Assembly (NCBI RefSeq): GCF_963675165.1
Contig: NC_087380.1
Coordinates: 5,526,071 to 5,590,070, forward strand
Origin: Halichondria panicea
Lineage: Eukaryota; Porifera; Demospongiae; Suberitida; Halichondriidae
Length of the DNA: 64,000 bases
Reading direction: 5' to 3'
Shown here piece after piece: positions 44,509 through 56,360 of this stretch. How positions within the stretch are numbered: the first letter of the stretch is position 1; each line of letters begins with the position of its first letter. The notes beneath the pieces were generated by a model, which was not told the origin of the DNA, did no database searches, and worked only from the letters and a program-made list of their open reading frames with translations. Made by a program: the position numbers and the translations under genes.

Positions 44509-47500
44509 TTACAAGTCCAGAGCATCATAACGTCCAGAGCCATCTGGACTGTAAGTAAGATAAGCTGTTGGTATCGTATAACCTTCTGTGGGCCCAATTG
44601 TCAATGGATCACGGTTCGAATCCTTGAAATAAATTACAATTGAACAGTTCAAAGCTGCTGCCAGTGCGTAAGGCATAAAATTCCCAATCGGGCTGCTGTC
44701 AAGCTTCCAAAATTTTTTCACTTCTTCTACACAGTCCAAGTTATTAGGAAAGAATTTCTCATAGAGTCGACGCCTTGCTCCCAGGAGCTCAAGGACCAAT
44801 ACTCGTCTCAAATAACTTGAAATGCTGGAATTTTCTGTCTTGAGTGATGTTTCAAGGTGCTGCTGCCATAATTTGTCTGCTTCGTTTTTTATGTTAATCG
44901 CCATGGAGTTGAAAAAACAGTTTCCATCCTTAAAATCATGGGTAGTAAGTGACATTGATTGGGTCGCATGGTGTATTATTAGATCACACCAACAGCATAT
45001 ATGAATCGAGGCACTAGAATTTTTGTCTCGCGTATTTCTGACTAGCACACAGTTAACATGGGCACAAGCCTTACATTTATTGCATTTGATAACTTCAAGA
45101 TCAGTAGATTCTTTTGTATCATTGCTACATATTGTACATTTCCGGCACTTGATGCAATAATAGTTCTTTGGAGTGATTGTATAACGAGTGCAGTCTGTCT
45201 CTGCATTGGCATGAGCTCGAGATCCACATCGATTACATACAGCCGTAAACTTGTCAGTTTCATCGGTGAACTCCTTACAAATGATACATGTGAGGCACTC
45301 TTTACAAAGGCCGTTTTTAGCGCAACGGTAACACTTTTTATAACACCTCGAACACAGGGGGTTGTCAGTGCCTTTCCTCTGTTCCTAAAGGGAAAAATGT
45401 CAATTAACATTATGCCTTTGCTTTCATCAAAATCAGGTCTGAAATAGTTTTCTAGAAGATTGTGGGGCCAGGTTTTGTTAAGGACAGCTAAATTTAACCC
45501 AGTTTATTCAACATAAAGGACCTAGGGTTACATTAGAGAAAAGTCAGGCCGCTACGCATTCCCATATAGAGTGTGGAGAAAACTATCTATGGTGTTACCG
45601 TACCCTCACGAAAATACACCCAACCTTTTCTGCAAGAAGTTTAGGCTTATTAGGGGACTGGGTGTTTAATCGTGAACGGCGAGTTTTCATTCGAATATAC
45701 GCCCACTCGCGGCAGTTTTGTTCCACTGGTACATGTACATGTACTTGAGACAGAGTATGAATATTGTTTAATCTTAAGTGGCTCAGGGGTGCTATATAAA
45801 GAAATCAATTAACTATCTGACTATGCTATTGTCCAGCTAGCTAGCTGAGCTATAGTTGTTTTGGAATTCAAGATTGACCTCAGAAGTCTTAGAGAAAGTA
45901 GAAGAATACTGTAGCCTGTAATACAAGATTTAGTACAGGCAGAAATAAACCTTTTCACAATACTGAGTTAGACAGTCTAGCACAAGGAGAGGTACAACCA
46001 GCTGTAAGACAACCCCAAGGCTTCTGGAGAAACATTTTGAAGACCAAAGGCCACACATAACAGAGGTTTTGTCCATTATTATATTGGTAGCACAACAAAA
46101 CTTAAACCAAAGATAAGTCCTTTTAATACAAAGATGCTACTGTTCAAGCTTCATTCATAGATGCTAAGATAGACTATGCTTCTTTTCTAGTAGCCTAGAT
46201 ATCCAGCAGGAACTGTTCCTGCATTCTCTGGATAAACACAGTGACCTGGCTCGCCTTGTCAGCTAAATTTAGCTGTAAGATTCCCACTTGAACGCAGCAA
46301 TCTGATTGGGCTGCAAATTTCTTGCAGTGGAACAAAACTGCTAGATGTACTAATACCCAACCATGAGCGAAGCGTTGGTTGGACTCCGCCCAACTAGGTA
46401 CGTATTATGTAATTATTGCGTATTGTTTACAGGTTTACCTTTTCTTCACGTTCAGTATACTTAATTAAGCCCTCAGGAAGACTCTTGCTCCAATCCAGAG
46501 TGACATACGGTGTGCCCGTATTGTAATAGTAGATCTCAACAAAGTCCCTCCAGTGGCGTATTCTCTTGCGATAGAAGTAATTAATTTTTGATTCTTTAAA
46601 CCACGTCGCTGTGACTACTATTGTACAAAATCTACCTCCCTTCTCAACAGCAGCAGAGAGAATGCCTGTGATAACCTCACTATGTGGATGATTATATAGG
46701 GCTCCATGGCTAATAAAGTAGATGTCAGCATCAAATTGCTTATAGAATTCATACGAACTGTTGTTCTTGCTTCCGTGATGAGGCACTTGGAAAATGCGAA
46801 CAGTCTTACGTATACACGGCATGTCTTTTTCAAGCCTTAGTCCAAGTGTATTAAGGATGACATCACCATTTGAGTCACCAGTCAACACCACATCGTAATA
46901 GTACTTGCTCTTCGGTATCTTCACAGTTGTCAGAATACTTGATGCATTCCAATCGAAATCCTCTATTTTTAAGAAACTGGAACTTTTACAAACTTTTACA
47001 GTTGGTAGTTGAGGTAGATGTTTGAATTCATAGTAGTGCTTTTTTCCAGGTGCATCTGGTTGAAACCAGAATTTAGGGCTATCACTTTCTGCACCGCTGT
47101 ACTTCTCTTCGTATAATACGCATTTAAAAAATTGCTCGTAGTAGTACAAACTTGCGGCCTCGGTGGTTATGATGGGACAGCAGACAGTGAACCGGTCACC
47201 CAACTTAATTTCTTTGTTTCCAGTACCTAAAAGTGCATTAATTCCTAAATGATGGTCCTTATCTGGATGAGTATTGACAATCGATTCAAGCTTTATCTGT
47301 TGATAGGTGCGATCTTCTCCCCCTGATATGCAATCGTTCTTGCCCAGAGCTGTTATCAGGTTAGAAAATGTTGATTTTTGTCCTCGGCCACCATCGATCA
47401 GCCACTTTTTGGGTGACCCTGCATGTGGGTGAAAACACGAGAGCTAAAATTGGAATCCAGCAATCATAAAGCCAAATCTTAAGGGAGTGCTGATGCACAT

Positions 47501-47743
47501 GCATGCACCTCCATTAATAACACACTTCTTTTACGATAGCTTATTGTAAATCTCGATAAACTGTAAATTTTAGTAAGAATCACAAAAGTTTACATGTATA
47601 AGACACAATCATGCAGTCACTTAATTACCTTTATCATATTTAACCTCCAGTAATATTGCATCTCCTTGCCCTACATTGATAGGATGGACTCTAACTGCTA
47701 TTGGATTTTTGGAGTCTGCTTTGCGGTCTTCTTTGTTAGCCAT
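44509..47743 (-). CDS. ComEC-type MBL hydrolase fused to a Cys-rich region and OTU-like domain, 656 aa
   Basis: Three exons, 47743-47629, 47418-46439 and 45384-44509, join in frame at GT-AG sites. Residues 1-365 are a ComEC-type metallo-beta-lactamase fold: VGQGDAILLE at the start, LIDGG, the metal motif THPDKDHHLG (His89, Asp91, Asp93, His94), LTGDS (~218), QVPHHGS (~250) and ISHGALYNHPHSEV (~275). Bacterial relatives are metal-dependent hydrolases thought to act on nucleic acid; the substrate here is unknown. Residues ~366-500 carry many CxxC pairs (CSRC, CYRC, CLTCIIC, CNRC, CIKC, CTIC, CNKC, CCWC), likely zinc modules. Residues ~505-656 resemble an OTU deubiquitinase fold with DGNCFF (Cys521), but the C-terminal GRYDAL has Arg650 where OTU enzymes have His, so activity is doubtful. 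No signal peptide is seen. The ~1.05 kb second intron could hide a further exon. Confidence 0.75.
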
Positions 47744-50383
47744 AATAATGATGATGATGATTGCGGGGTCACACTACTTTTAGGCCTATATAGCGTGTAC
47801 TTACATAGAGATATTAAATTACTGTGTTCTATTTGCTATAGCTGTGACATTTATACAGCATGCAGAATAGCCATCACATGATGCCCCAATGATTCCCGAG
47901 CCATGAATATTTTGTCTGCAGGGTCGTTATAAGCACATGACTTATACATGACGCATTGTCATGCATGCGCATGAGTATGTACAATATACACAATCAGTTA
48001 TTGTTTGGAAAAACAAGTACACTAAGTTTCACTATGATATCAATGATCATAATATATAATGGCTTGAACAATGCATGCATATGTTGTTCTGGAGTACCGT
48101 ATATAGCGGGTAATTTTCGAGGGACAAATTATTCGTGGGTAATATTTTCGTGGTTGGAGCTTGCACTGCAGGTAAAGGTAAGCAAGGTGGCTTCATTTGT
48201 GGGTAAAATATTCGTGGTCAGACATTCAAATAAAAACCACGAATATTTGCCCCACGAAAATTACCATCTATACGGTATTTGTTAGAAATAGACTAGGAAA
48301 ATAGACAAGGAAATCACTCTTAACCATACATGATACAACCATAATCATACTTATATGGTCTATGCATGCAATTAAGAGCTGCATGTGTGGCAATGAAATA
48401 TTCATGACTGACTGACTAGCTACACCTACACACACTCAGGCTTTAAGAGAGCTGCATGTGTGGCAATGAAACATTCATGACTAGCTACACCTATACACAC
48501 ATGCACTCAGGTTCATCACAGAAAACATTCCACATAATTACTCGTTGGCCATGCATGGTCACGTATATAGCAAGGGCGGTGAAAACCAAGCCAAAGGAAA
48601 GCAATTGTTGCTTTACAATTAATGGTCAACATCATTACATGGCTATATCCACGGAAATTAAAATTAATTGTTGAAAGTAGATATATACACAGACTGTATC
48701 CAATTGTCAAGGTAACAAGGGTACTGTAATAATTATTGTGTTTCATTATACATAGTCAGGTATAGCAACGAAATCATTACATGGCTATAATCACCGCCCT
48801 TGCTATATACGTGACCATGCATGGCCAACGAGTAATTATGTGGAATGTTTTCTGTGATGAACCTGAGTGCATGCAAATATTATTTGTTAGGAAATATATA
48901 GGAAAATACCCAAGGAAATCACTCTTAACCATAATCATACTTATATGGTCTATGCATGTAATCAAGAGTTCATTAGGAAGAGTACGCAACTCCACTTAAA
49001 ACCATAGTAGGTGTTCCTTCAGTCCTACGTGGCAACCGCATGCTGTTGTATAAACTGTGAAACCAAATTTGCAATGAATAACATAGTGATGATTATCACT
49101 AATGTTAGTCATTTACAACTGAGGTAGGAAAGGCAATGAATAACAGCGTTACTAATCAGTTTTATTCATTGCCTTTCCTACTTGTTGCGGTTACAACAGC
49201 TAGTATCTGTGACGTAGGAGTGGAGGAATGCTTTTTGTGCACAGTCTATTGGAGTTGCGTACTCTTCCTAATGAACTCTTGATGTAATTAAGAGTGTGGC
49301 AATGAAGCATTCATGACTGACTATAGCTATACACCTACACACACTCAGGCTTTAAGAGAGCTGCATGTGTGGCAATGAAACATTCAAGACTGACTAGCTA
49401 CACCTACACACACTCAGGCTTTAAGAGAGCTGCATGTGTGGCAATGAAATATTCATAACTAGCTACACCTACACACAGGTTCACATACTTATATGGTCTA
49501 TGCATGCAATTAAGAGTTGCATGTGTGGCAATGAAACATTCATGACTGACTAGCTACACCTACACACACTCAGTCTCAGGCTTTAAGAGAGCTGCATGTG
49601 TGGCAATGAAATATTCATGACTGACTGACTAGCTACACCTACACACACTCAGGCTTTAAGAGAGCTGCATGTGTGGCAATGAAATATTCATAACTATAGC
49701 TACACCTATACACACATGCACTCAGGTTCATCACAGAAAACATTCCACATAATTACTTGTTGGCCATGCATGGTCACGTATATAGCAAGTGGCGGTGAAA
49801 ACCAAGCCAAAGGAAAGCAATTGTTGCTTTACAATTAATGGTCAACATCATACATGGCTATATCCACGGAAATCAAAATTAATTGTTGAAAGTAGATATA
49901 CACGGAGAGTATGCTGTATCCAATTGTCAAGGTAACAAGGGTACTGTAATAATTATTATCGTGTTTCATTATACATAGTCAGGTAGCATCGAAATCATTA
50001 CATGGCTATAATATCCAAGGAAATTAAAATTGCTGTAAGGGTAGCTTTGTCTGCCATTTTGCTGGTATTCTTAAGTTGTGAAACGGTTATTCATAGCGTT
50101 TATAATTACTCGCAAGTGGTTTTAATGAAATTCATTGCATTTTGCTTGTACACGGCACGTGTACACGTTCTTGTGATTACTCAGAACTAATAAAACCTAC
50201 TAAGATCATTAGCTAGTTACGGACAACATTAGCACGGGAGATAGATTAGCAATTAGAAACTCAAAGTCAGCTAGCAACTTGAAGACAAGTGATTTAAAAT
50301 CAGAGATTCCAAGAGCAACCAATACAAGTTCTGGAGTGGCTTGTACTGAGAGACAGAAAGGTGAAGAGAGCGAACAGATCAGC
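47744..50383. repeat. Complex of tandem and inverted repeats between two MBL genes
   Basis: No gene. A 65-70 bp unit ('gcatgtgtggcaatgaaa', 'catgactgactagctacac', 'cactcaggctttaagagag') is tandemly repeated at 48380-48480 and ~49285-49700. A block 'catcacagaaaacattccac' to 'tatatagcaagg' occurs at 48512, inverted at 48787-48860, and direct again near 49728. A second inverted pair ('ttcattaggaagagtacgc') bounds ~48963-49283, and 'ggtaggaaaggcaatgaat' forms a hairpin near 49120-49180. A MITE with TACCGTATA ends lies at ~48097-48277. Confidence 0.65.
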
Positions 50384-53300
50384 ATGGCACAAAGAAGCCC
50401 TCAAACAGAACGAGTGTTGGTCCATCCTATCAATGTAGGACAAGGAGATGCAATATTACTGGAGATATGGAGTACAGATGGTAAGCGATTACTATAAGTG
50501 TTCCAAATTCATACTAGAATATTTTGCGGATGAAAAACCTTTGCGAATGAGCCAAATCAGCAGAAAAATGTTGTATGACCATTTTATGCGTTGATGATAG
50601 AGAGCTGATAGATATACCTAAAAACCAAATTAAGATATTCACGGTCATGAGGAGCTCCTTCAGTCAAAATTAATATACACACAAAATGTAATAGAAAATC
50701 CCACAAGCACCGGAGTGCTTATAATGCCTCAGGAATGTTTTACTCCGGTGTAATACAGTGTTATGGAAGTAGGAGCTTAATGAAACAAAAATGTGATGGG
50801 TATACATTAAAGTTATGGGAAACAATGTTTAATTAGGTACAGGTTTATATTTTTATTGTATTCAGAGAATGAACAAAGTTTATGCAGTACTAAACTTAAT
50901 AACCATTTTCATTCCATAGAGAGCTCAGTACTTAGAACACACCGTGGATTACTCAGTAGAGCAGAAAGAAAGCAGACTAAAACAAGAATAACTCGTCTCT
51001 AATTATGAGTGTAGGCCCTGCCCTGACATTCTTAAATCAATATTTCAGAGCAAGGCATACTGTCAGTGCTGCATCAGAGGAGGCTGCACACACATTATCT
51101 GTAGTCATCAATAATCCCATAAATATGCTTAAAACGAAGCTTTTTCGATCCAGCTGAGTCAGTGTTTTACCTAACTCTTTCATTTTTGTAAACTTAAATC
51201 ATCATCCTACAATCTCAGCAAGGGGAGGTTGGACAGGATCAAACGGTCACTAAATGATTATCACGAGCGACAATCAGCTATACAGTAAATTTGTAAGAGT
51301 TACTGCTTGTTGCGCTCTTATTCTTGAAATAAAATAGCCCCTTCAGGTTAGTGCTGCTGTTCACTTTTAGCTACTGCGCCCCTCCAGAAACATCTCTAAA
51401 AGGGGTGACTTCACAAAGGTCGTTGTCCTCTGACTTTTAGAAAGTAGCAGCTACAGTACCGAAGAGCGAATGTATAGCTCAGCTACGTCATGAAAAGGAG
51501 GTCTGCCAGCTAAAAAACAGTTTGGTCTCAATCAAGTACGCTAATAAATAAGACGTCATTATAATCTTTTGGGCTAATCTCCTCCTTTGTACATGCAGCT
51601 TAGCAGCTCTCTTCTCACTCTTGTAGATAACAGATAGCAAGCACTTTAATGTATGCAAGCCAGGAGTTCATAAGAGGAGTACCGTAATACCTTGACTTGA
51701 TTTATAAGGCGACTCTCCAAATATGCGACATCCTCAAGCTCAGGCGATTTTTGACCTCTAAAAGTAGCGACAGCTGCGATAACATTTATTTTTTAATGTC
51801 GCGTCCTAAATGAAGGTAAATGAGAGCCACACCCTTGTCTTAATTATAGCCCACTTTATGCGGCCTAAAAATCAAGGCAAGTAGACTAGACCAGGACTTC
51901 AATAATTGTTCGACCTCCATGTAAAAGAAAAAAGGTTTTACAGTATTCAACTCCCACGCACATTCCATTCTACTTCTTGGCCTAAATACCGTATATATTT
52001 CGAGGGTATAAAAATGTTCGCGGTTTTCGCGGATTGAGCCTGTACCGCGAAAATTTATGAATAGCACTATTAGTAGGCGTGTTCAGTATTATTGACCACA
52101 CCTATCGACAATAAGAGGAAGAAAAAAGGAATCAAGAGACAAGGACGCCGGTATAGCCCAGATTGTTTTGTACTGGTGGTATCCCCTGACCATGGCCTGC
52201 ACAGCAAACGTTCTGCTAGAGGTGGAGGACATAGTGCCTCACCAATTCTATTATTTTATACAGGCTTAGCCTGGATTCGAGGCTAACGGTGTGGATGTAC
52301 AGCTGCATGTTGATGTGCGCATGCGCCAAACTCAGACCGCAAAAATAAAATCCACGAAATCCTTTGTAGAGGTCCATCCGCGAAAATTTATACCCTCGAA
52401 ATACACTCGCTATACGGTACGTCACTAGCACTAGCTTGTAGTTGTGTAAACTCTTAGATAACCAGCACAAACCACAGCATGACCGCATGTATTGCTTGCT
52501 AGTATGCTAATAATTAACCTCTACACATACGCACTCACTTAAAATGGATGTCGTATGTGACATACTTTACCGAAACGTGACTTGTACTACAACTGCCATA
52601 GTTGGATACTCTTCTTTATGAGCTCCTAATGCAAGGAATAGATACTATGCTATGAGCGATTCTGAGGAGACTGCAACAGCCTTTACATTAAGTAAAACTA
52701 GCCATAACTCGAGTTAGTTTGCAAATCCATGCATCAAAATCCAAGAGAACGTGGCTAGAAGCCTTTAGTTTTTGTCACATTGCAACCATTGAGCAGTACA
52801 AACACACACACACACACACACAACACGAAGTAGGCATTATCGTATTCCTCGTGCCGCTACACCTCGAGGCTTAATAATTACTAATTATTTACTGTTCCAG
52901 GACAAAGTGAGAAACATCTTATCGATGGCGGCTGTGGGCAAAAAGGAGAGAAAAAATACTACTACGAGAATCTCAAAAGAACTCTCGGGGCTCATAAATG
53001 CTTGGAACAAAAGCAAGTTAGAATGGGCTCCATTATCGTCACACACCCCGACCGAGACCATTACGGTGGCATTAACCGATTGCTACAAGACTTCACTATC
53101 ACGGCTCCCATTACAACAACTCTGGCAAGTTGTTTAGAAGTCAATGGTTCAGACACACAACTAGGTGAAGTGTTCCTGTTGGATAAAAGACATCAAATTA
53201 GGCACTACTTCCCGTTAACTGGAGAAGGAGAGAATGGTAGACGACATACGAACATCGAAACATTATCCTCCAAAGGTTCGACGGTAGAAGTAGCCAAGAA

Positions 53301-54992
53301 CGAAGAAATAACATTCGAAAAAAAGCTAAAAAAAAAAAAGTGCAAGGCAAAAAAGCACAAGGCAAAAAAGCAGAAGGCAAAAAAGCGGAAGGCAAAAAAG
53401 CGCAAGGCAAAAAAGCGCAAGGCAAAAAAGCGCAAGGCAAAACGGCTCAACTTCAATGCAACAAGTATTCTGACAACTGTGAGTTTACAACTGAGTACAT
53501 GTCAGTATGATTATGACGTGGTGTTGACCGGAGACTCGTATTGTACTATTATCGAGAAGAAACTGGAACTGGCTTTAAAAGGTAAATCCGTGGGAGTATT
53601 TCAAGTGCCTCATCATGGAAGTAGCTACAATCTCGATAACAAAAAAACCACCAGATCAACAGCTCAGGAGTTCACAGGTTTTTACTCGAGTTTCAATGCA
53701 TACATCTACTTAATCAGTCACGGCGATCACAAAAAATACAATCATCCGCATAGTGAAGTTATCACAGGCATTCTCTCAGCTGCTGTCCAGAAGAAACGAT
53801 ATCCTAAGTGCAAGATAGTAGTCACGGCAACATGGTTTGAAAAATCTAAAATTGACGAAACAAACATTAGCAACTGGAGGGATTATGTTGATATCTTCTA
53901 CTTCAAGCAAGGCACTTCCTACGTCACCCTGGATCCTAACAATGAAGAACCGCTTGAGGGCTTACATCAGCTAATGGCGCCAGCAGATACCACAAATACT
54001 TCGGACTCAATGCCATGTGGTGATGCTACAGACACTCCTACCAAGAGCCGTAAACCTACACTCTTATCAAATGAAATACCTAGAAGACATATTGAGTTTG
54101 ACAGGTGAGATAAATTTTATTAATGTACAGTAAAGAGAGCAAATAAACAGTTCTTCATTTTCATAATGTTGTGTAGTCAATAACTTGAGTAATTGGAACT
54201 CTGATAGACATAAAACATGCACGGATATTTATACAAAAAAGAAATGTTCCAAGTTACTAGAATGATCTAGTACAAGGCTAAGTATTTACAGGATCACATA
54301 AATAAGAAAAGGTGCGGCTAACTTCAACGTATACTTGCATGGGGATCACGTTTCGTAATTGCCGATGAAACAACACTTCCTTGTATAAGTGCTTGCAAAC
54401 CAGTCCTGTATTGCGTATAACACGTGTAGGGATTCAACCACTTATTAAGTGACTCTGCATATATGGAAATGCGGTCATAATCACTTACGAAACGTGATCC
54501 CCGTAGTCAGCCGCTCCTTCTCTTATTTATGGGCTCCTGGTATTTACTACTAACATATAGAAGGTTCTACATCTATTAATATCCTGTTTACAAGTTCAAG
54601 GTTCTGGTGATTTCCTAAATCACATTACCACAATTATGATTTACCCATATAGTAGTGCTGACACCAAGAATACCAGCGCACAAAACGAGGAACTATGTCG
54701 CCAGTGCGGGAAACCAGAAGCACTAGAGAATAAATGGTACGACTGTACGAACGATAGCTGTCCAGTCAAAACACATTTCAATTGTGAAATAAAGTCAAGA
54801 AGAACGTTTGAGAAGAAATATAAAAAATGCAGATATTGCAGGACTTGCAAAGAATGTAATACGACAATGGAAAAACCACATGCCGTGTGTCAAGTCTGTG
54901 GGGGTGCTGCCGACTTCGATTGTATCAGAAAACTTCGCAGACAAACAGTTGATAGATACACATGTAGGATATGTAGAAACAAAAGCAAGTAG
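50384..54992 (+). CDS. ComEC-type MBL hydrolase with Lys-rich insertion and Cys-rich C-terminus, 546 aa
   Basis: Exons 50384-50480, 52901-54104 and ~54653-54992 join in frame. The start is the ATG of MAQRSPQTERVLVHPINVGQ. MBL motifs: VGQGDA (18-23), LIDGG, THPDRDHYGG (His81, Asp83, Asp85, His86), VLTGDS (~240), QVPHHGS (267-273), ISHGDHKKYNHPHSEV (304-319). The metal-binding set is complete, so this is the best active copy. Between ~174 and 216 a run of KAKKR-like repeats interrupts the fold and may act as a nuclear localisation signal. The last exon carries CRQCGKP, CTNDSCPVKTHFNC, CRYCRTCKEC, CQVCGG and YTCRIC, probable zinc-binding fingers. Where the neighbouring pseudogene has an OTU-like domain, this gene has only a Thr/Ser-rich linker (NTSDSMP). 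It belongs to the same family as the minus-strand 656-residue gene. Confidence 0.8.
51975..52425. mobile_element. TIR element in MBL intron 1 (TACCGTATA ends)
   Basis: 'taccgtatatatttcgagggtataaa' near 51987-52012 is mirrored by 'atttataccctcgaaatac' then 'cgctatacggta' near 52388-52420; 'gcgaaaatttat' occurs at both ends. No clear gene inside. Confidence 0.55.
52640..52885. repeat. ATGCCTCGG-family repeat fragment before MBL exon 2
   Basis: Carries 'ctgcaacagcctttac', 'cataactcgag', 'aatccaagagaacgtggc', a (CA)n run and 'cctcgaggcttaataatta', in the order seen in the other copies. It ends ~15 bp before exon 2. Confidence 0.5.
53325..53450 (+). repeat. 15-bp coding minisatellite (KAKKR) in the MBL gene
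   Basis: About eight tandem copies of a 15-base unit like 'gcaaaaaagcgcaag', each adding five Lys/Arg/Ala residues. The paralogues at 41.4, 46.9 and 63.8 kb lack it, so it expanded in this gene only. The unit keeps the frame. Confidence 0.9.
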
Positions 54993-55152
54993 TGCAATAA
55001 TAAGTAGAGTGAACATCTAATCACACATTATACATTTTATGTATCTTACGTACTGTAGCAATTAATAAGTTATACATTAATTGTCAATTCTTTATAATCA
55101 TGTAATCTGGAGCACAACATGATTGATTAGAACAAAAGAGTACGTACTTAAC

Positions 55153-56360
55153 TAACCTCGATCCCAGGCCGACCCGTCTCCAATTGAACGCTAGGTCGCC
55201 TCCTCGGCCTGGTATTGATTGTATCTGGGCGTGACCGGAAACTGGTAAGTATCAAGAGGAATGCTATGTACTGTAAAATCTTCAGTTCATCACAGTTGGC
55301 TAAAAATGCAGTGATATAAAATGACACTAGAAATTAACACTCTGTAGAGTGCAAAGCAGTACTGCGTCCATAATATGCAGATGTTTAGAAGCGAAGATCT
55401 CAAACAAGAGCTTCCAGAAAGACTTAATAAATACTGCGTTGGATATGCCTGCTAAGCCTTCAGGTGGCATAACAAAGATTGTGTGTTCACAGTGCATTAA
55501 GAGACAGTAGAATCCTGATGTCACTGGTCAGGATAGCAACCACAAGTGTTGAAAGAGCCATTCCACGTCTGTAGTTTTAGTTATATATAAGATCGGCCCC
55601 TTGGGAAGGACACGAGTGGCACTGGGGCATCCTCTTTCAATGAGTTCGCACCCATCAGCTAGGAGGAGTACGACGGGGGTTGGAGGGGAAGGTTCCATTT
55701 TACTCCTGTATACAAATTAGTATGAACTTAAATTCACCATTCCACTATACATTTTGTAACTCACAGTGATGGTCCACACAAAACTAGCCTTGATCCCAGG
55801 CCGCACTTCCTTGAAGGCCGGTGAAGGAGGCTAACACAACACCAGTGCCAGTGCCAGTGCCGTAATGTCATATCTTGATCCAGATACCAAGAATTGGGCT
55901 ATAGGCTATAGTGTACAATTTCCAATGATGAAAGGGTATTATTGATTTATATCGCTCACCTTGACAATACATCCCAGGCCCAGCCACTTGTGGACACCCC
56001 TGAGCATATAGTACATAGAAACTTGAGAACCTAGGTCTATTCTTTCACAAGAGTGATGCTCCTTCTTCCTTCGCACAAGACAGCTCCTCACACTCTAGCT
56101 AAGCCTATATCTATGACAAACTAAACTTGCAAAGAATAGACCTATGACACGGAGTTCTTTGTGATTTTACGGAGTAAGTATGCTTACATACACTGTTAGT
56201 GTTTCTATTCGCTCCACCTTGCTCAGGTATTCGCTCTTTTTGAGCGAATACCTGAGCAACCACAGCACATACCCAGATACACGCCCAGATACAATCAATA
56301 CCAGGCCGAGGAGGCGACCTAGCGTTCAATTGGAGACGGATCGGCCTGGGATCGAGGCTA
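55153..56360. mobile_element. TAGCCTCGATCCCAGG-family TIR element, 9-bp TSD
   Basis: The ends (left TAACCTCGATCCCAGGCCG; right, reversed, TAGCCTCGATCCCAGGCCG) continue ~80 bp through 'gtctccaattgaacgctagg'. GTACTTAAC flanks at 55144-55152 and 56361-56369. 1208 bp. There is no convincing gene inside. Same family as 33681-34768. Confidence 0.75.

Noticed and set aside
44611-44621. GGTTCGAATCC, like a tRNA B box
   Set aside because: It lies inside the OTU-like coding exon and no cloverleaf or A box could be built around it.
49285-49720. Regularly spaced repeats considered as a CRISPR-like array
   Set aside because: The units are 65-70 bp near-identical tandem copies with no unique spacers, and the context is eukaryotic.
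53198-53456. Minus-strand open frames rich in Phe, Ala and Leu
   Set aside because: The complement of the Lys-rich 15-bp repeat in the MBL gene.
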